Assembly (NCBI GenBank): GCA_021890755.1
Contig: JAKKUQ010000004.1
Location: 1 to 64,000 of the forward strand
DNA from: Thermosediminibacteraceae bacterium
GTDB taxonomy: Bacteria; Bacillota; Thermosediminibacteria; Thermosediminibacterales; Thermosediminibacteraceae
Length of the DNA stretch: 64,000 nucleotides
Reading direction: 5' to 3'
Positions within the stretch are counted from its first letter, which is position 1, and each line of letters begins with the position of its first letter. Both the position numbers and the translations under genes were made by a program. The notes under the pieces were generated by a model that saw nothing but the letters and a program-made list of their open reading frames with translations, was not told the DNA's origin and made no database searches. This document shows, one piece after another, positions 33,843 to 45,251 of the stretch.

Positions 33843-36268
33843 TCCTTCTCGCCTTCCCTGATAACCGCCACAGCGGATACCAAGTCCCCTCCCTCCAATC
33901 TCATAAGGGTCACTCCGCGGGTGTTGCGGCTCATCATGGATATGTCCGAAACCTCCAGTCTTATCATCATGCCAGAAGCGGTGCAAAGAATAATATCGTC
34001 GCCTTCCGATACCACTTTAAGCCCTATGAGCTTTCCAGTAGTGCTGCTTACCCGTTGTGTTATTATCCCCTTTCCGCCTCGCGACTGGAGCCTGTATTCT
34101 TCAAGGGGTGTTCGCTTGCCGTATCCTTTTTCGGTTATTACCAGTACTTCCTTGCCCTCAGAGGTCACATCCATAGATGCAACTTCATCGCCTTCTTCCA
34201 AGGTTATGGCTTTCACACCTCGGGCAGTTCGCCCCGTCGGGCTGACATCGCTCACCGGAAACCTTATGCTCATCCCCAAAGATGTCCCGAGAATAAGCTC
34301 GTCTTTTTCTCCTACCAGTTTTACCCCAATTAGCTCGTCTCCAGGATTCAAGGTTATGGCTATTATGCCCGATTTGCGGGTCTTTTCGTACTCGGAAAGC
34401 AGCGTCTTTTTCACCAGGCCCTTTCGGGTTACCATCACCAAAAAGCTTTTTTCTTCAAAGTCTTTAATCGGTATTACCGCATTAACCTTCTCCTGGTTCT
34501 TTAAAGGCAGAAGGTTCACAATGGCTGTCCCTTTAGCCGTGCGTCCTGCTTCGGGTATTTCGTAGGCCTTGAGCTTATAAACGTTTCCTTTATTAGTAAA
34601 AAAGAGCACCACGTGATGGGTAGTGGCAACGAAAATCCTGTCTACGAAATCTTCCTCTCGCGTGGTCATGCCGGTTATTCCTTTGCCGCCGCGTTTTTGG
34701 CTCTTATATGAAGAAAGGGGCATTCGTTTGATATATCCCATATGGGTCATCGTTATTACTACGTCTTCTTCTGCTATCAGGTCTTCCTCGTCGAAATCCC
34801 CGGTCTCGGCAACTATTCTGGTTCTGCGTTCATCGCCGAAGCGCTCCTTTATCTTTAAAAGTTCATCTTTTATTATATCGTACACAAGTTTTTCGTCGCC
34901 CAAAACTTTCTTGTAATAATCGATTTTCCCCAAAAGTTCGTTATATTCTTCCTCTATCTTCTGGCGTTCAAGGGCGGTGAGCCTCTGGAGCCTCATGTCA
35001 AGGATTACTTGGGCCTGTTTTTCAGAAAGCCCAAATTTTTTCATGAGTCCTTCTTTTGCTGTGGGCACATCTTTGGATTTCCTAATTAGCGCTATTACTT
35101 CATCTAGGTGAGTGAGGGCGATCCTCAGTCCCTCCAGAATATGAACCCTTTCTTCAGCCCGGGCAAGTTCAAATTTTGTCCTTCGAACAACTACTTCTTT
35201 TTGGTGTTCGAGGTAATAGTATATCAAATCCCTCAAGGTAAGGATCTTGGGCTTGTTGTCCACTAGAGCAAGCATAATAGCGCCGAAAGTTACCTGCATC
35301 TGCGTGTGCTTGAAGAGCTGGTTCAGTATCACGCGGGCGTTCGCATCCCTTTTTAATTCGATGACGATTCTTATCCCGTTACGGTCGCTTTCGTCGCGAA
35401 GATCAGAAATACCTTCTAAGTGCTTGTCGCGGACGAGTTCCGCTATTTTTTCTATCAAACGGGCCTTGTTTACCATATATGGGATCTCAGTCACGAGGAT
35501 TCTTTGCCTTCCGCCCTCCATGGGCTCTATAGTGGCTTTAGCCCTGATCGTTAGAGAACCGCGCCCGGTGGAGTACATTTCCTTTATGCCTTCTTTGCCA
35601 AGGATGATTCCCCCGGTTGGAAAATCTGGCCCTTTTATGGCAGCCATCAACTCCAGTGAAGTAACGTCAGGATTTTCTATCATCATGACAACCCCGTCAA
35701 TTACTTCCGAAAGGTTATGGGGCGGTATGTTGGTAGCCATTCCAACCGCAATTCCTGAAGACCCATTCACCAGCAGGTTCGGGAAACGTGAAGGCAGCAC
35801 CACAGGCTCTTTTAAGGTATCATCGAAGTTTGGAGCAAAGTCTACCGTATCTTTGTCCAAATCCGAAAGCATCTCCAGGGCTATCCGGGAAAGTCTTGCT
35901 TCGGTGTACCTCATAGCAGCCGGAGGGTCTCCGTCAATAGAGCCGAAGTTGCCGTGGCCATCGATAAGTGGATATCGAATGGAAAAATCCTGCGCTAACC
36001 TTACCATTGCCTCATATATAGCCGCATCCCCGTGGGGATGGTACTTACCCATTACGTCTCCCACGATGGTCGCAGACTTCCTGTGAGGTTTATCCGGCGT
36101 GAGATTGAGCTCACTCATGGCATAAAGGATCCTTCTGTGGATGGGCTTTAAGCCGTCCCTTACGTCGGGAAGCGCTCTGCCCACTATGACGCTCATAGCA
36201 TAATCGATATATGATTTTTTCATTTCTTCTTCAATTGCTACAGTTACTATTTTTTCGCCCATTTCCAT
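33839..36268 (-). CDS. gyrA: DNA gyrase subunit A
   Basis: The DNA-cutting subunit of gyrase, which introduces negative supercoils. The 809-residue protein has the winged-helix active site [14 protein letters not shown] with the catalytic Tyr, the QRR-loop region [14 protein letters not shown], and a C-terminal beta-pinwheel with GyrA-box-like repeats (for example [21 protein letters not shown]). It follows gyrB by 14 bp. No terminator is seen after it; its stop overlaps the convergent zinc-ribbon gene. Confidence 0.97.
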   Translation of the reverse strand: MEMGEKIVTVAIEEEMKKSYIDYAMSVIVGRALPDVRDGLKPIHRRILYAMSELNLTPDKPHRKSATIVGDVMGKYHPHGDAAIYEAMVRLAQDFSIRYPLIDGHGNFGSIDGDPPAAMRYTEARLSRIALEMLSDLDKDTVDFAPNFDDTLKEPVVLPSRFPNLLVNGSSGIAVGMATNIPPHNLSEVIDGVVMMIENPDVTSLELMAAIKGPDFPTGGIILGKEGIKEMYSTGRGSLTIRAKATIEPMEGGRQRILVTEIPYMVNKARLIEKIAELVRDKHLEGISDLRDESDRNGIRIVIELKRDANARVILNQLFKHTQMQVTFGAIMLALVDNKPKILTLRDLIYYYLEHQKEVVVRRTKFELARAEERVHILEGLRIALTHLDEVIALIRKSKDVPTAKEGLMKKFGLSEKQAQVILDMRLQRLTALERQKIEEEYNELLGKIDYYKKVLGDEKLVYDIIKDELLKIKERFGDERRTRIVAETGDFDEEDLIAEEDVVITMTHMGYIKRMPLSSYKSQKRGGKGITGMTTREEDFVDRIFVATTHHVVLFFTNKGNVYKLKAYEIPEAGRTAKGTAIVNLLPLKNQEKVNAVIPIKDFEEKSFLVMVTRKGLVKKTLLSEYEKTRKSGIIAITLNPGDELIGVKLVGEKDELILGTSLGMSIRFPVSDVSPTGRTARGVKAITLEEGDEVASMDVTSEGKEVLVITEKGYGKRTPLEEYRLQSRGGKGIITQRVSSTTGKLIGLKVVSEGDDIILCTASGMMIRLEVSDISMMSRNTRGVTLMRLEGGDLVSAVAVIREGEKD

Positions 36269-36282
36269 CTACAAAACCCCCG

Positions 36283-38467
<2,185 letters not shown>

Positions 38468-38929
38468 TGGATTCACCTCTTTTTATTTTGAATTCTATGT
38501 CTTTAGTCATGAGTTCTATAAACTTATTCCTGAGTTTTTCATCTTCAATACCCGATGCAATATTATAAACCATTTGCTTTTTTTTGTGAGGAATCTCAAC
38601 TTTATAAGCTCCTTTATCTTCACTGATCGTTTTTTTTGTACCATTTAGCCTGCAAACCTGAAACCGAATATCCTTCACAAGTGGAAAAGACAAAAATGAA
38701 TTTATTTTTTCTAAGATCTCTGTTTTGAAAAACAAAAGTTGGTGAGCCCATACAGGGCTTTCCACGCCTATAAAAAGCGTATCTCCTCTAAAAAAAATCG
38801 GCTTTGAAACCCTTGCTAATTTTTCCCCAACTATTTCTTCGTAGTAGACAAAGATCATAGCCTCTTTTAGCCTGCGCTCCAGATGGTTCTTTTTTAAAAC
38901 GCTCCACAGGACGTTTCTTATTTTTTCCA

Positions 38930-40039
38930 TTAAGACCACCTCAGGGCGCCGGCCTTAATCCTGTAGATTCTGCCTTTTTTTAAAACATCCTCTGGTATCG
39001 CCGAAAGGTCTGCGGTAGTAACAAACACCTGTGAGATTTCTTCTCCTTGAAGGAGCCATCTCCTTCTTTTAACATCCAGTTCCGACAGCGCATCATCCAA
39101 AAGTAAGATGGGATAAACTCCCGTAACTTCAAAAAACATTTGCCGCTCAGCAAATTTAACGCTCAAGCTCAAAGTCCTCTGCTCTCCCTGCGAGCCGAAA
39201 TACCTCAAATCCTTTCCTCCTAGTAAAAATTGCAAATCGTCCCGGTGCGGACCTACTTGAGTAAAACCGCTTTCTACATCCTGTGGGAGCGACTTTCTTA
39301 AAGCCGAAGAAAATGCTTCACGGAAAGCCTCAGGGGACACTCCGGGCAAAGCAACGGTTGATTCATATTTTATATCGATTTGCCTTTCATCCCGTGAAAA
39401 ATAAAAGTAATATCTTTTTACCAAGGGAAAAAGCTTTTCCAAAAAAGCCATTCTTGTTTTTAGTATCACAGAACCCAATGCAGCAAGCTGCTCATCCCAT
39501 GCTTCCAATGCACAAAGAAGCGTTCTATTCTTCTTGAGGTCTTTTAAAAGCCTGTTTCTTTGAGAAAGCGCGCGGCTGTATTCGGCGAGGTATCGACCGT
39601 ACTGTGGTCTTAAACGTGTAATTAGAAGGTCCAGAAATCTCCTTCTTTCAGAAGGCCTCCCCTTAACCAGGCTTAGGTCATCGGGAGAAAAAAACACCGC
39701 GTGGATCTGCCAGTAAAGCTCTGAAAGCCGTTTTTTTTCAACATCACATTCACGAACTTTTTTCCTGTCCCCTATATTTAGCAGAATTTCCCTGTCAACA
39801 GGGCCAGAGGATGTGGTAAAAATTCCCTTTAAATATGCTTTCGTTTTGTCAAAGGCAACAAGGTGCTGTTCCTTATTGGATCTTACCGGCTTTAGATTGC
39901 AAAGAAAATATATAGCTTCCAAAAGGTTGGTCTTCCCTTGAGCATTGTCCCCGTAAAACACATTCAGCCCTTCAGAGAACTCTGTCTCAAGTTCCTTAAA
40001 GTTTCGAAAATCAACAAGGCGAACTTTTGAAAGGTGCAA
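38930..40039 (-). CDS. recF: DNA replication and repair protein RecF
   Basis: An SMC-like ATPase of the RecFOR recombination mediator pathway. The 369-residue protein shows the Walker A GDNAQGKTNLLEAIYFL at about residues 31-47, VFFSPDDLSLVKG, the signature SQGEQRTLSLSVKFAE and the Walker B PILLLDDALSELD. It starts 2 bp past the S4 gene and ends in a 1-base overlap with the DUF721 gene. Confidence 0.96.
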   Translation of the reverse strand: MHLSKVRLVDFRNFKELETEFSEGLNVFYGDNAQGKTNLLEAIYFLCNLKPVRSNKEQHLVAFDKTKAYLKGIFTTSSGPVDREILLNIGDRKKVRECDVEKKRLSELYWQIHAVFFSPDDLSLVKGRPSERRRFLDLLITRLRPQYGRYLAEYSRALSQRNRLLKDLKKNRTLLCALEAWDEQLAALGSVILKTRMAFLEKLFPLVKRYYFYFSRDERQIDIKYESTVALPGVSPEAFREAFSSALRKSLPQDVESGFTQVGPHRDDLQFLLGGKDLRYFGSQGEQRTLSLSVKFAERQMFFEVTGVYPILLLDDALSELDVKRRRWLLQGEEISQVFVTTADLSAIPEDVLKKGRIYRIKAGALRWS

Positions 40040-40040
40040 A

Positions 40041-40259
40041 TCATTCCCTCCCGCCCTTTACTACAAGGGTCTCGCCCTGAAATTCAACTACATCTCCGGG
40101 ATAAAGCTTTCTGGACCTTCTTGTCTCTACTTCTCCGTTAACTTTTACAAGACCTTCTCTTATCATTATCTTTGCCTGCCCACCGGTTAAAACAACTCCA
40201 GACCATTTCAAAAACTGATCAAGGTTTATGGACTCTGTCTTTATAAATACTTCTCTCAA
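40041..40259 (-). CDS. yaaA: S4-domain RNA-binding protein (YaaA/RlbA)
   Basis: 72 residues comprising one S4 domain: INLDQFLKWSGVVLTGGQAK and VKVNGEVETRRSRKLYPGDVV. Conserved between dnaN and recF in Firmicutes; thought to bind ribosomal or structured RNA. Overlaps dnaN by 4 bp and lies 1 bp from recF. Confidence 0.93.
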   Translation of the reverse strand: MREVFIKTESINLDQFLKWSGVVLTGGQAKIMIREGLVKVNGEVETRRSRKLYPGDVVEFQGETLVVKGGRE

Positions 40260-41368
40260 TAATCCTCACTCCTTAACCTTACGGGCAGGATAAAGTTTAT
40301 ATGGTTTTCCACATCTAAAGGCCTTATTACACAAGGACCAACCTCGCCTGAAAATTTAAGCTCCACCTCGGGTTTTTCTATAGACTTCAAGGCCTCTATA
40401 AAGAACTTAGCGTTGAAGGCTACGAAAAGATCCTCCCCTGCAGTATCGCATTCAACTTTCTCGTAAACACTTCCTATTTCGGATTCGGTACTTATTTCCA
40501 TACAATTGTTTCCTATTTTGAATTTTACAAGATTATTTTTGCTCCCTTCTCTTGCTACGATAAAAGCGCGTTCTATACTAGAAAGCAAAGCATCGGTATT
40601 TACAACCACCGTAACCTTCGGGTCGACGTTGACCACCTGTTCGTAATCTATAAAGTTCCCCTCCAAAATTCGACTGGCCATGGTCATTTTTTCCGTACGA
40701 AATACCACTCTGTTGCCGCCGGTATGTATCTCAAAATATTCTTCCTCATCATCCGAAAATGCCCTGGTGAGTTCTAGTAGTGCCCTGCCCGGAACAATTA
40801 CGCTAAAATCCGGACCCTCGACCTCTTCCCACCGCCACGCTATTCTAAATCCGTCTAGAGCTACTACGTGAAACTTGCCTCCTCTTAACTCCAAAAGTTC
40901 GCCGGTAAGTACTGGTCTTGCAATAGACTCCTCTGCCCTGGCAAAAATAGTCTGTTTAATCATATTCTTAAAAATATCTACGGGGAATCTAAGTATGGGG
41001 TTGGTTTCTCGCGGGATCACTTCAGGAAAGTCGCTGCTTTCAAGTACCGGCATTTTAAGGTGAAAATCTCCTGTTTCAACGGTCACATACCCCTCTTTGC
41101 TTTTAAACATTACAGGGCCTTTGGGCAGTTTCCTCGTAATGTCAGAAAAAACCTTAGTAGATATTACTGCTTCACCTTCTTCCATAATTTGCGCAGGCAA
41201 TCTATATTCTATACCCATTTCAAGGTCTGTCGCAGAAAGCTCAAGAGTATTTCCATAAGATGAAAATTTAATACCTGAAAGAATTGGCATTGTAGTCTTT
41301 CCTGCGATAAATTTCTCCGCTGTTGTAATACCCTCAAGGAGCTCGTCCTTTTCTATCAAAAACTCCAT
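40256..41368 (-). CDS. dnaN: DNA polymerase III beta subunit (sliding clamp)
   Basis: The processivity clamp. The 370-residue protein has three similar domains, starting MEFLIEKDELLEGITTAEKF, with SGIKFSSYGNTLELSATDLE in domain I and the C-terminal hydrophobic tail VIRPLDVENHINFILPVRL. ATG at 41368 behind TGGAGGTTTTACC. It lies downstream of dnaA across the DnaA-box region. Confidence 0.97.
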   Translation of the reverse strand: MEFLIEKDELLEGITTAEKFIAGKTTMPILSGIKFSSYGNTLELSATDLEMGIEYRLPAQIMEEGEAVISTKVFSDITRKLPKGPVMFKSKEGYVTVETGDFHLKMPVLESSDFPEVIPRETNPILRFPVDIFKNMIKQTIFARAEESIARPVLTGELLELRGGKFHVVALDGFRIAWRWEEVEGPDFSVIVPGRALLELTRAFSDDEEEYFEIHTGGNRVVFRTEKMTMASRILEGNFIDYEQVVNVDPKVTVVVNTDALLSSIERAFIVAREGSKNNLVKFKIGNNCMEISTESEIGSVYEKVECDTAGEDLFVAFNAKFFIEALKSIEKPEVELKFSGEVGPCVIRPLDVENHINFILPVRLRSEDY

Positions 41369-41440
41369 GGTAAAACCTCCAGATTAGTTTAGTTCTCCTG
41401 CCACTTGATATTTAAAACTAGCAGTAGTAGTAGTACCGCC

Positions 41441-41613
41441 TGTGGATATGTGGATAAATTATGTGAATAACTTGATTTATGGTTTTTCCCCTGTGGATAA
41501 CTTGTTAAGAAAGAAGTTAAATTACCCACTTATTGCACATAATAGAAACTAAAGGATTGAATTATCCACACCTTTCCACATATTATTAATAGATTATCAA
41601 TACTTTTTACACA
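41441..41613. other. oriC: DnaA-box array between dnaA and dnaN
   Basis: I count six DnaA-box-like 9-mers: TGTGGATAT (41441-41449), TGTGGATAA (41449-41457), TGTGAATAA (41462-41470), TGTGGATAA (41492-41500), TTATCCACA (41562-41570) and TTTTACACA (41605-41613). A further near-match is at 41572-41580. The segment 41581-41610 is almost pure A/T and may be the unwinding element. Gene polarity switches around this site, which supports its use as the chromosomal origin. Confidence 0.9.
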
Positions 41614-41614
41614 C

Positions 41615-42964
41615 TTAACCATGAAGAATTTTCTTTTTAAGGTTTTCGATTAATGCAGCGAATTGGGAGTCCCTTTGGATATCTTTTGATATCTTTTCAC
41701 AGGCATGTATGACGGTAGTATGATCTCGGCCACCGAACTCTTCTCCAATCTTAGGCAGTGAAAAGTCGGTAAGTTCCCTACACAGATACATGGCGACCTG
41801 CCTTGCGTATGCAATTTCTTTTGTTCGTTTCTTTGATTTAAAGTCATCTATCTTTACCGAAAAATGGTTACCCACAACCTGGAGTATATCCATTACCGAA
41901 ACGGTCTTAGGTTTGCTGGGGGGAAGAATGTCTTTTAAAACTTGCTCTGCAAGATTCAGGTCAATAGGTTTGTTTGTGAGGGATGAATAGGCAACTATAC
42001 GAATTAGAGCTCCTTCAAGTTCGCGGATATTTGTTTCGATTTTAGTTGCGATAAAGTTTATTACATCGTCTGGCACTGTTAGATTTTCCATCATAGCTTT
42101 TTTTCTAAGGATTGCGATCCTTGTTTCGAAATCTGGCGGTTGAATGTCCGTGATAAGTCCCCATTCGAAACGTGACCTTAAACGTTCCTCTAACGTTGGA
42201 ATTTCTTTTGGAGGCCGGTCGCTGGATATTATTATTTGTTTATTTGCTTCGTAAAGGGCGTTAAATGTATGGAAAAACTCCTCCTGGGTTCGCTCCTTAC
42301 CGGCAATGAACTGGATGTCATCTATCAAAAGCACATCTATGTTTCTGTATTTGTTTCTGAATTCCACGTTTTTGTCATCGCGAATGGAGTTAATTAGCTC
42401 GTTGGTAAATTTTTCCGAAGAAACGTACACAACTTTGCAAGAGGGGTTATGTTCCAGTATGTAATGGCCTATAGCATGCATGAGGTGTGTTTTACCTAGT
42501 CCAACTCCACCGTATATAAAAAAGGGGTTATAGGCTTTAGCGGGAGCTTGAGCGACGGCAAGCGATGCAGCGTGGGCAAAGCGGTTGCTGTTTCCAACTA
42601 CAAAAGTATCGAAAGTGTACTTGGAATTGAGATTGCACTGTATTTCCTCGCTAAAGGCTCTTGACTCCTTTTCAGGTACATCAATGGTGGGAGCGTGCTC
42701 TGTGCTGACTGTGCTATCGATTTTAAAGAAAATACTGACACTACGGTTTAGTATCGAACTTAATATGTCTTTCAAGAGGTTGGCATATCTTTTTTCAAGT
42801 ATTTCCTTTAAAAAATCGTTGGGGACCTCTACGATAGCTATGTCGTCGTGGATACCTATGAGCTTAGTGGGTTTTAAGAAAGTGTTGAAAGACACGTCGT
42901 TATTCAGTTCGCTGCTTAAAACCTTGAGAACCTGCTGCCAGAGGTCAGGAAGGTTGTGGGTCAT
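41615..42964 (-). CDS. dnaA: Chromosomal replication initiator protein DnaA
   Basis: 449 residues from ATG 42964 (TGAGGAGGTTTTTCTG upstream); the frame extends further but without a ribosome site. Domain I ([16 protein letters not shown]), AAA+ domain III with Walker [16 protein letters not shown] and Walker [13 protein letters not shown], and domain IV with the DnaA-box-binding signature [16 protein letters not shown] near residues 400-415 are all present. A TTGAAT-17-TATCAT promoter lies at 43011-43039. The gene is followed by the DnaA-box array and dnaN. Confidence 0.97.
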   Translation of the reverse strand: MTHNLPDLWQQVLKVLSSELNNDVSFNTFLKPTKLIGIHDDIAIVEVPNDFLKEILEKRYANLLKDILSSILNRSVSIFFKIDSTVSTEHAPTIDVPEKESRAFSEEIQCNLNSKYTFDTFVVGNSNRFAHAASLAVAQAPAKAYNPFFIYGGVGLGKTHLMHAIGHYILEHNPSCKVVYVSSEKFTNELINSIRDDKNVEFRNKYRNIDVLLIDDIQFIAGKERTQEEFFHTFNALYEANKQIIISSDRPPKEIPTLEERLRSRFEWGLITDIQPPDFETRIAILRKKAMMENLTVPDDVINFIATKIETNIRELEGALIRIVAYSSLTNKPIDLNLAEQVLKDILPPSKPKTVSVMDILQVVGNHFSVKIDDFKSKKRTKEIAYARQVAMYLCRELTDFSLPKIGEEFGGRDHTTVIHACEKISKDIQRDSQFAALIENLKKKILHG

Positions 42965-43010
42965 CAGAAAAACCTCCTCAAAAGGAAAAAAGAAAGTCCT
43001 AGCTAATAAA

Positions 43011-43039
43011 ATGATAACAAAACACGACAATACATTCAA
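43011..43039 (-). promoter_or_regulatory. Promoter of dnaA
   Basis: Minus strand TTGAAT (43034-43039), 17-bp spacer, TATCAT (43011-43016), about 40 bases upstream of the dnaA start. No DnaA box is seen next to it. Confidence 0.65.
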
Positions 43040-43055
43040 TAAGAAAGATATTTTC

Positions 43056-43085
43056 TTGACAATTATTAATATTATCGGCTATAAT
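43056..43085 (+). promoter_or_regulatory. Promoter of rpmH
   Basis: TTGACA (43056-43061), 18-bp spacer, TATAAT (43080-43085): both hexamers are exact. It is divergent from the dnaA promoter. Confidence 0.85.
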
Positions 43086-43117
43086 CTACTTAGTTTTCGA
43101 CCAGAGGGGGTGATCCT

Positions 43118-43252
43118 GTGAAACAGACTTACCAGCCGAAGAAAAGGTACAGGAAAAAGGTCCACGGTTTTAGAAAGAGAATGAGCACAAAAAGCGGTAG
43201 AAATATCATAAGAAGAAGAAGGCAAAAGGGGAGAAAAAGGTTAACTGCGTAG
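43118..43252 (+). CDS. rpmH: 50S ribosomal protein L34
   Basis: 44 residues from GTG 43118 (GAGGGGGTGAT upstream), reading [20 protein letters not shown] then [20 protein letters not shown] and ending LTA. This is the full, very basic L34, first gene of the rightward origin operon rpmH-rnpA-yidD-yidC-jag. Confidence 0.96.
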   Translation: MKQTYQPKKRYRKKVHGFRKRMSTKSGRNIIRRRRQKGRKRLTA

Positions 43253-43309
43253 GGCCGCAATGCAATTAAGTAGCGGCCTTATTCCAAATATTCGGAGGGC
43301 AAGTAGAGG

Positions 43310-43660
43310 TTGAAAAAATGCTTTAGATTAACAAAAAATTTTGAATTTATGCGTGTTTACAAAACGGGGAAACGAGTAGGGTGCCCTCTTTTTAGCATGT
43401 ACGCTCGTGAAAACAACTTGGAATATTCGAGATTAGGGGTATCTATCAGTAAAAAGATAGGAAAGAGTGTAGTGAGAAACAAGATAAAAAGAAGGATAAA
43501 GGAAGCTTTCAGGACGAGTTTGGAGAATATTAAAAAAGGTTATGACATAGTAATATCGGTAAAAAAAGAGGCAAGAAATGCAGATTACCACGAAATAAAA
43601 GGGCAATTGATTTACCTTTTAAAAAAATTGGACCTCTGGACTGGGAATGAAAATGTTTAA
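43310..43660 (+). CDS. rnpA: Ribonuclease P protein component
   Basis: The protein subunit of RNase P, which matures tRNA 5' ends with the RNA subunit. 116 residues from TTG 43310 (GGAGGG about ten bases upstream), giving [20 protein letters not shown]; the RNR signature [15 protein letters not shown] is intact. It follows rpmH by 57 bp and overlaps yidD by 14 bp. Confidence 0.95.
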   Translation: MKKCFRLTKNFEFMRVYKTGKRVGCPLFSMYARENNLEYSRLGVSISKKIGKSVVRNKIKRRIKEAFRTSLENIKKGYDIVISVKKEARNADYHEIKGQLIYLLKKLDLWTGNENV

Positions 43661-43862
43661 AAAGACAATAATCGCATTGATTGTATTTTATCAGAAAGTA
43701 ATATCACCTATGAAACCGCGAAGCTGCAGGTTTTACCCAACCTGTTCGGAATATGCAAAGCTTTCGATTGAAAAGTACGGCATGATAAGGGGTGGAATTA
43801 AGGCTATAAGGAGAATCTTAAAGTGCCATCCCTTTCATCCGGGGGGATATGATCCGGTGTAA
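43647..43862 (+). CDS. yidD: Membrane protein insertion efficiency factor YidD
   Basis: 71 residues with an N-terminal amphipathic/hydrophobic helix ([16 protein letters not shown]) and the family core [34 protein letters not shown]. YidD assists YidC in inserting membrane proteins. It lies between rnpA (overlapping) and yidC. Confidence 0.95.
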   Translation: MKMFKKTIIALIVFYQKVISPMKPRSCRFYPTCSEYAKLSIEKYGMIRGGIKAIRRILKCHPFHPGGYDPV

Positions 43863-43956
43863 ATTTCTTCAAAACTGAAGGAAACGGAGTAAAAAAATAG
43901 AAAACTAGTAAATAATAGAAACAAGGATACTAAAATTTATGAGGGGGAGCGCTCGA

Positions 43957-44586
43957 ATGGGTTTTTTGGAGAATATTATGAAGCAAATGTTGGATTTTAT
44001 CTTCATATATACAAAAAGTTACGGTATCGCGATTATCGTTCTTACGGTATTGATTAAAGTAATATTGCTGCCCTTAAGTTTCCAGCAGTTTAACTCAATT
44101 AAAAAGATGCAGGAGATAGCACCTCTGCAAAAAAAACTTCAAGAAAAATACAAAAACGACAAAGAAAAGTTAAACCAAGAATTGCTAAAGCTTTATCAGG
44201 AGCATAAAATAAATCCAATGGGAGGGTGTTTACCGCTCCTTATACAATTCCCGTTTATAATAGCCCTTTTCCGGCTGCTACAAAACTATAATTTCGGTAA
44301 TGCGGGCTTCCTTTGGATATCTGACCTGGGTGCTCCCGACAAAACGTTCATATTGCCGGTAGTTGCGGCAGTGACAACCTATATTTCTTCAAGAATTGGA
44401 ATGCCTCAGAATACACAAAACCAGCAAAGTACGATGAATCTTGTGATGTCAGGCGTTATAGGATGGATGGCAACGAAATTTCCATCGGGACTTGCTCTTT
44501 ACTGGGTTGTAAGTAACATTATGCAAATATTACAACAGGCATTGATTTTGCGCTCCCCAGCCTCTTTGAAGGAGGAGGCAAAATGA
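43957..44586 (+). CDS. yidC: Membrane protein insertase YidC/SpoIIIJ-like
   Basis: 209 residues from ATG 43957 (GAGGGGGAGCG upstream); the in-frame ATG at 43939 overlaps that site. About five membrane segments are visible, with the family pattern IKVILLPLSFQQFNSIKKMQ, NPMGGCLPLLIQFPFIIALF and GLALYWVVSNIMQILQQ. There is no lipoprotein signal or long periplasmic domain, as in other clostridial forms. It inserts and folds membrane proteins with SecYEG; the SpoIIIJ paralogue of B. subtilis also serves sporulation. jag follows immediately. Confidence 0.94.
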   Translation: MGFLENIMKQMLDFIFIYTKSYGIAIIVLTVLIKVILLPLSFQQFNSIKKMQEIAPLQKKLQEKYKNDKEKLNQELLKLYQEHKINPMGGCLPLLIQFPFIIALFRLLQNYNFGNAGFLWISDLGAPDKTFILPVVAAVTTYISSRIGMPQNTQNQQSTMNLVMSGVIGWMATKFPSGLALYWVVSNIMQILQQALILRSPASLKEEAK

Positions 44587-44587
44587 C

Positions 44588-45220
44588 ATGAAGACGATAG
44601 AAAAGCAGGGAAAAACGGTAGAAGAAGCAGTGGAGCTCGCACTGAAAGAATTAAATGCTAAAAAAGACGAAGTGTTGATTGAAGTTTTGGATGAGGGCAG
44701 CAGAGGTTTGTTTGGACTACTTTCAAGAATGGCCAAAGTGAGAGTTACGTTAAAGAAAAAGCCTGAAGAAAAAGCCTTAGAATTTTTAAACGGGCTTTTA
44801 AAGATATTTAAACTTGAGCCTGATATTAAGCTAGAATACCAAGAAGACGGCATGTGCAAAATAGAAATGAAAGGGAAAGGCTTGGGTTTACTTATAGGGA
44901 AGCACGGCGAGACTTTAAACGCACTCCAGTTTTTGACAAGCCTAGTTGCGAATAAGGGTAATCCAAATTACAAAAGGATAATTTTGGATGTGGAAGGCTA
45001 CAGGAAAAAGAGAGAAAGGACATTAAAAGAGTTGGCTTTAAAAATAGCAAAAAAGGTCAAGGAAACTAAAAAAAGCATTGCTCTTGAACCCATGCCTCCT
45101 CATGAGAGAAAAATTATACATAACACGCTCCAGGGCGATAATAGGGTAAAAACTCACAGCGAAGGCGAAGAGCCGTATAGAAGAGTAATAATCTCACTGA
45201 AATATCCTCCTGTCAAATGA
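44588..45220 (+). CDS. jag: RNA-binding protein Jag/KhpB (SpoIIIJ-associated)
   Basis: 210 residues with the N-terminal Jag domain (MKTIEKQGKTVEEAVELALK), a KH domain (GLLIGKHGETLNALQFL) and a C-terminal R3H domain (EPMPPHERKIIHNTL). It binds RNA and, with KhpA, affects cell elongation and division. GGAGGCAAAATGAC precedes the ATG and the gene starts 1 base after the yidC stop. Confidence 0.94.
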   Translation: MKTIEKQGKTVEEAVELALKELNAKKDEVLIEVLDEGSRGLFGLLSRMAKVRVTLKKKPEEKALEFLNGLLKIFKLEPDIKLEYQEDGMCKIEMKGKGLGLLIGKHGETLNALQFLTSLVANKGNPNYKRIILDVEGYRKKRERTLKELALKIAKKVKETKKSIALEPMPPHERKIIHNTLQGDNRVKTHSEGEEPYRRVIISLKYPPVK

Positions 45221-45231
45221 CAGGAGGATAT
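45202..45231. repeat. Perfect 14-bp inverted repeat at the jag/mnmE junction
   Basis: ATATCCTCCTGTCA-AA-TGACAGGAGGATAT: both arms match perfectly with a 2-base centre, and the jag stop codon (TGA, 45218-45220) is at the start of the right arm. No U-run follows, so it is not an ordinary terminator. The right arm contains GGAGG, 24 bases before the mnmE ATG, which has its own site AGGTGG nearer to the start. Confidence 0.75.
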
Positions 45232-45251
45232 ATTGTAGGTGGTGAAGATTT

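Noticed and set aside
35247-36086. + strand open frame (279 codons) opposite gyrA
   Set aside because: Ser/Ile-rich shadow of the gyrA reading frame, with no ribosome site.
39283-39537. Small + strand frames opposite recF, dnaN and dnaA
   Set aside because: Antisense shadows without ribosome sites or recognisable sequence.
42585-43121. + strand frame across the dnaA start and the rpmH promoter
   Set aside because: It covers divergent promoters and antisense dnaA sequence; the true + strand gene here is rpmH starting at 43118.
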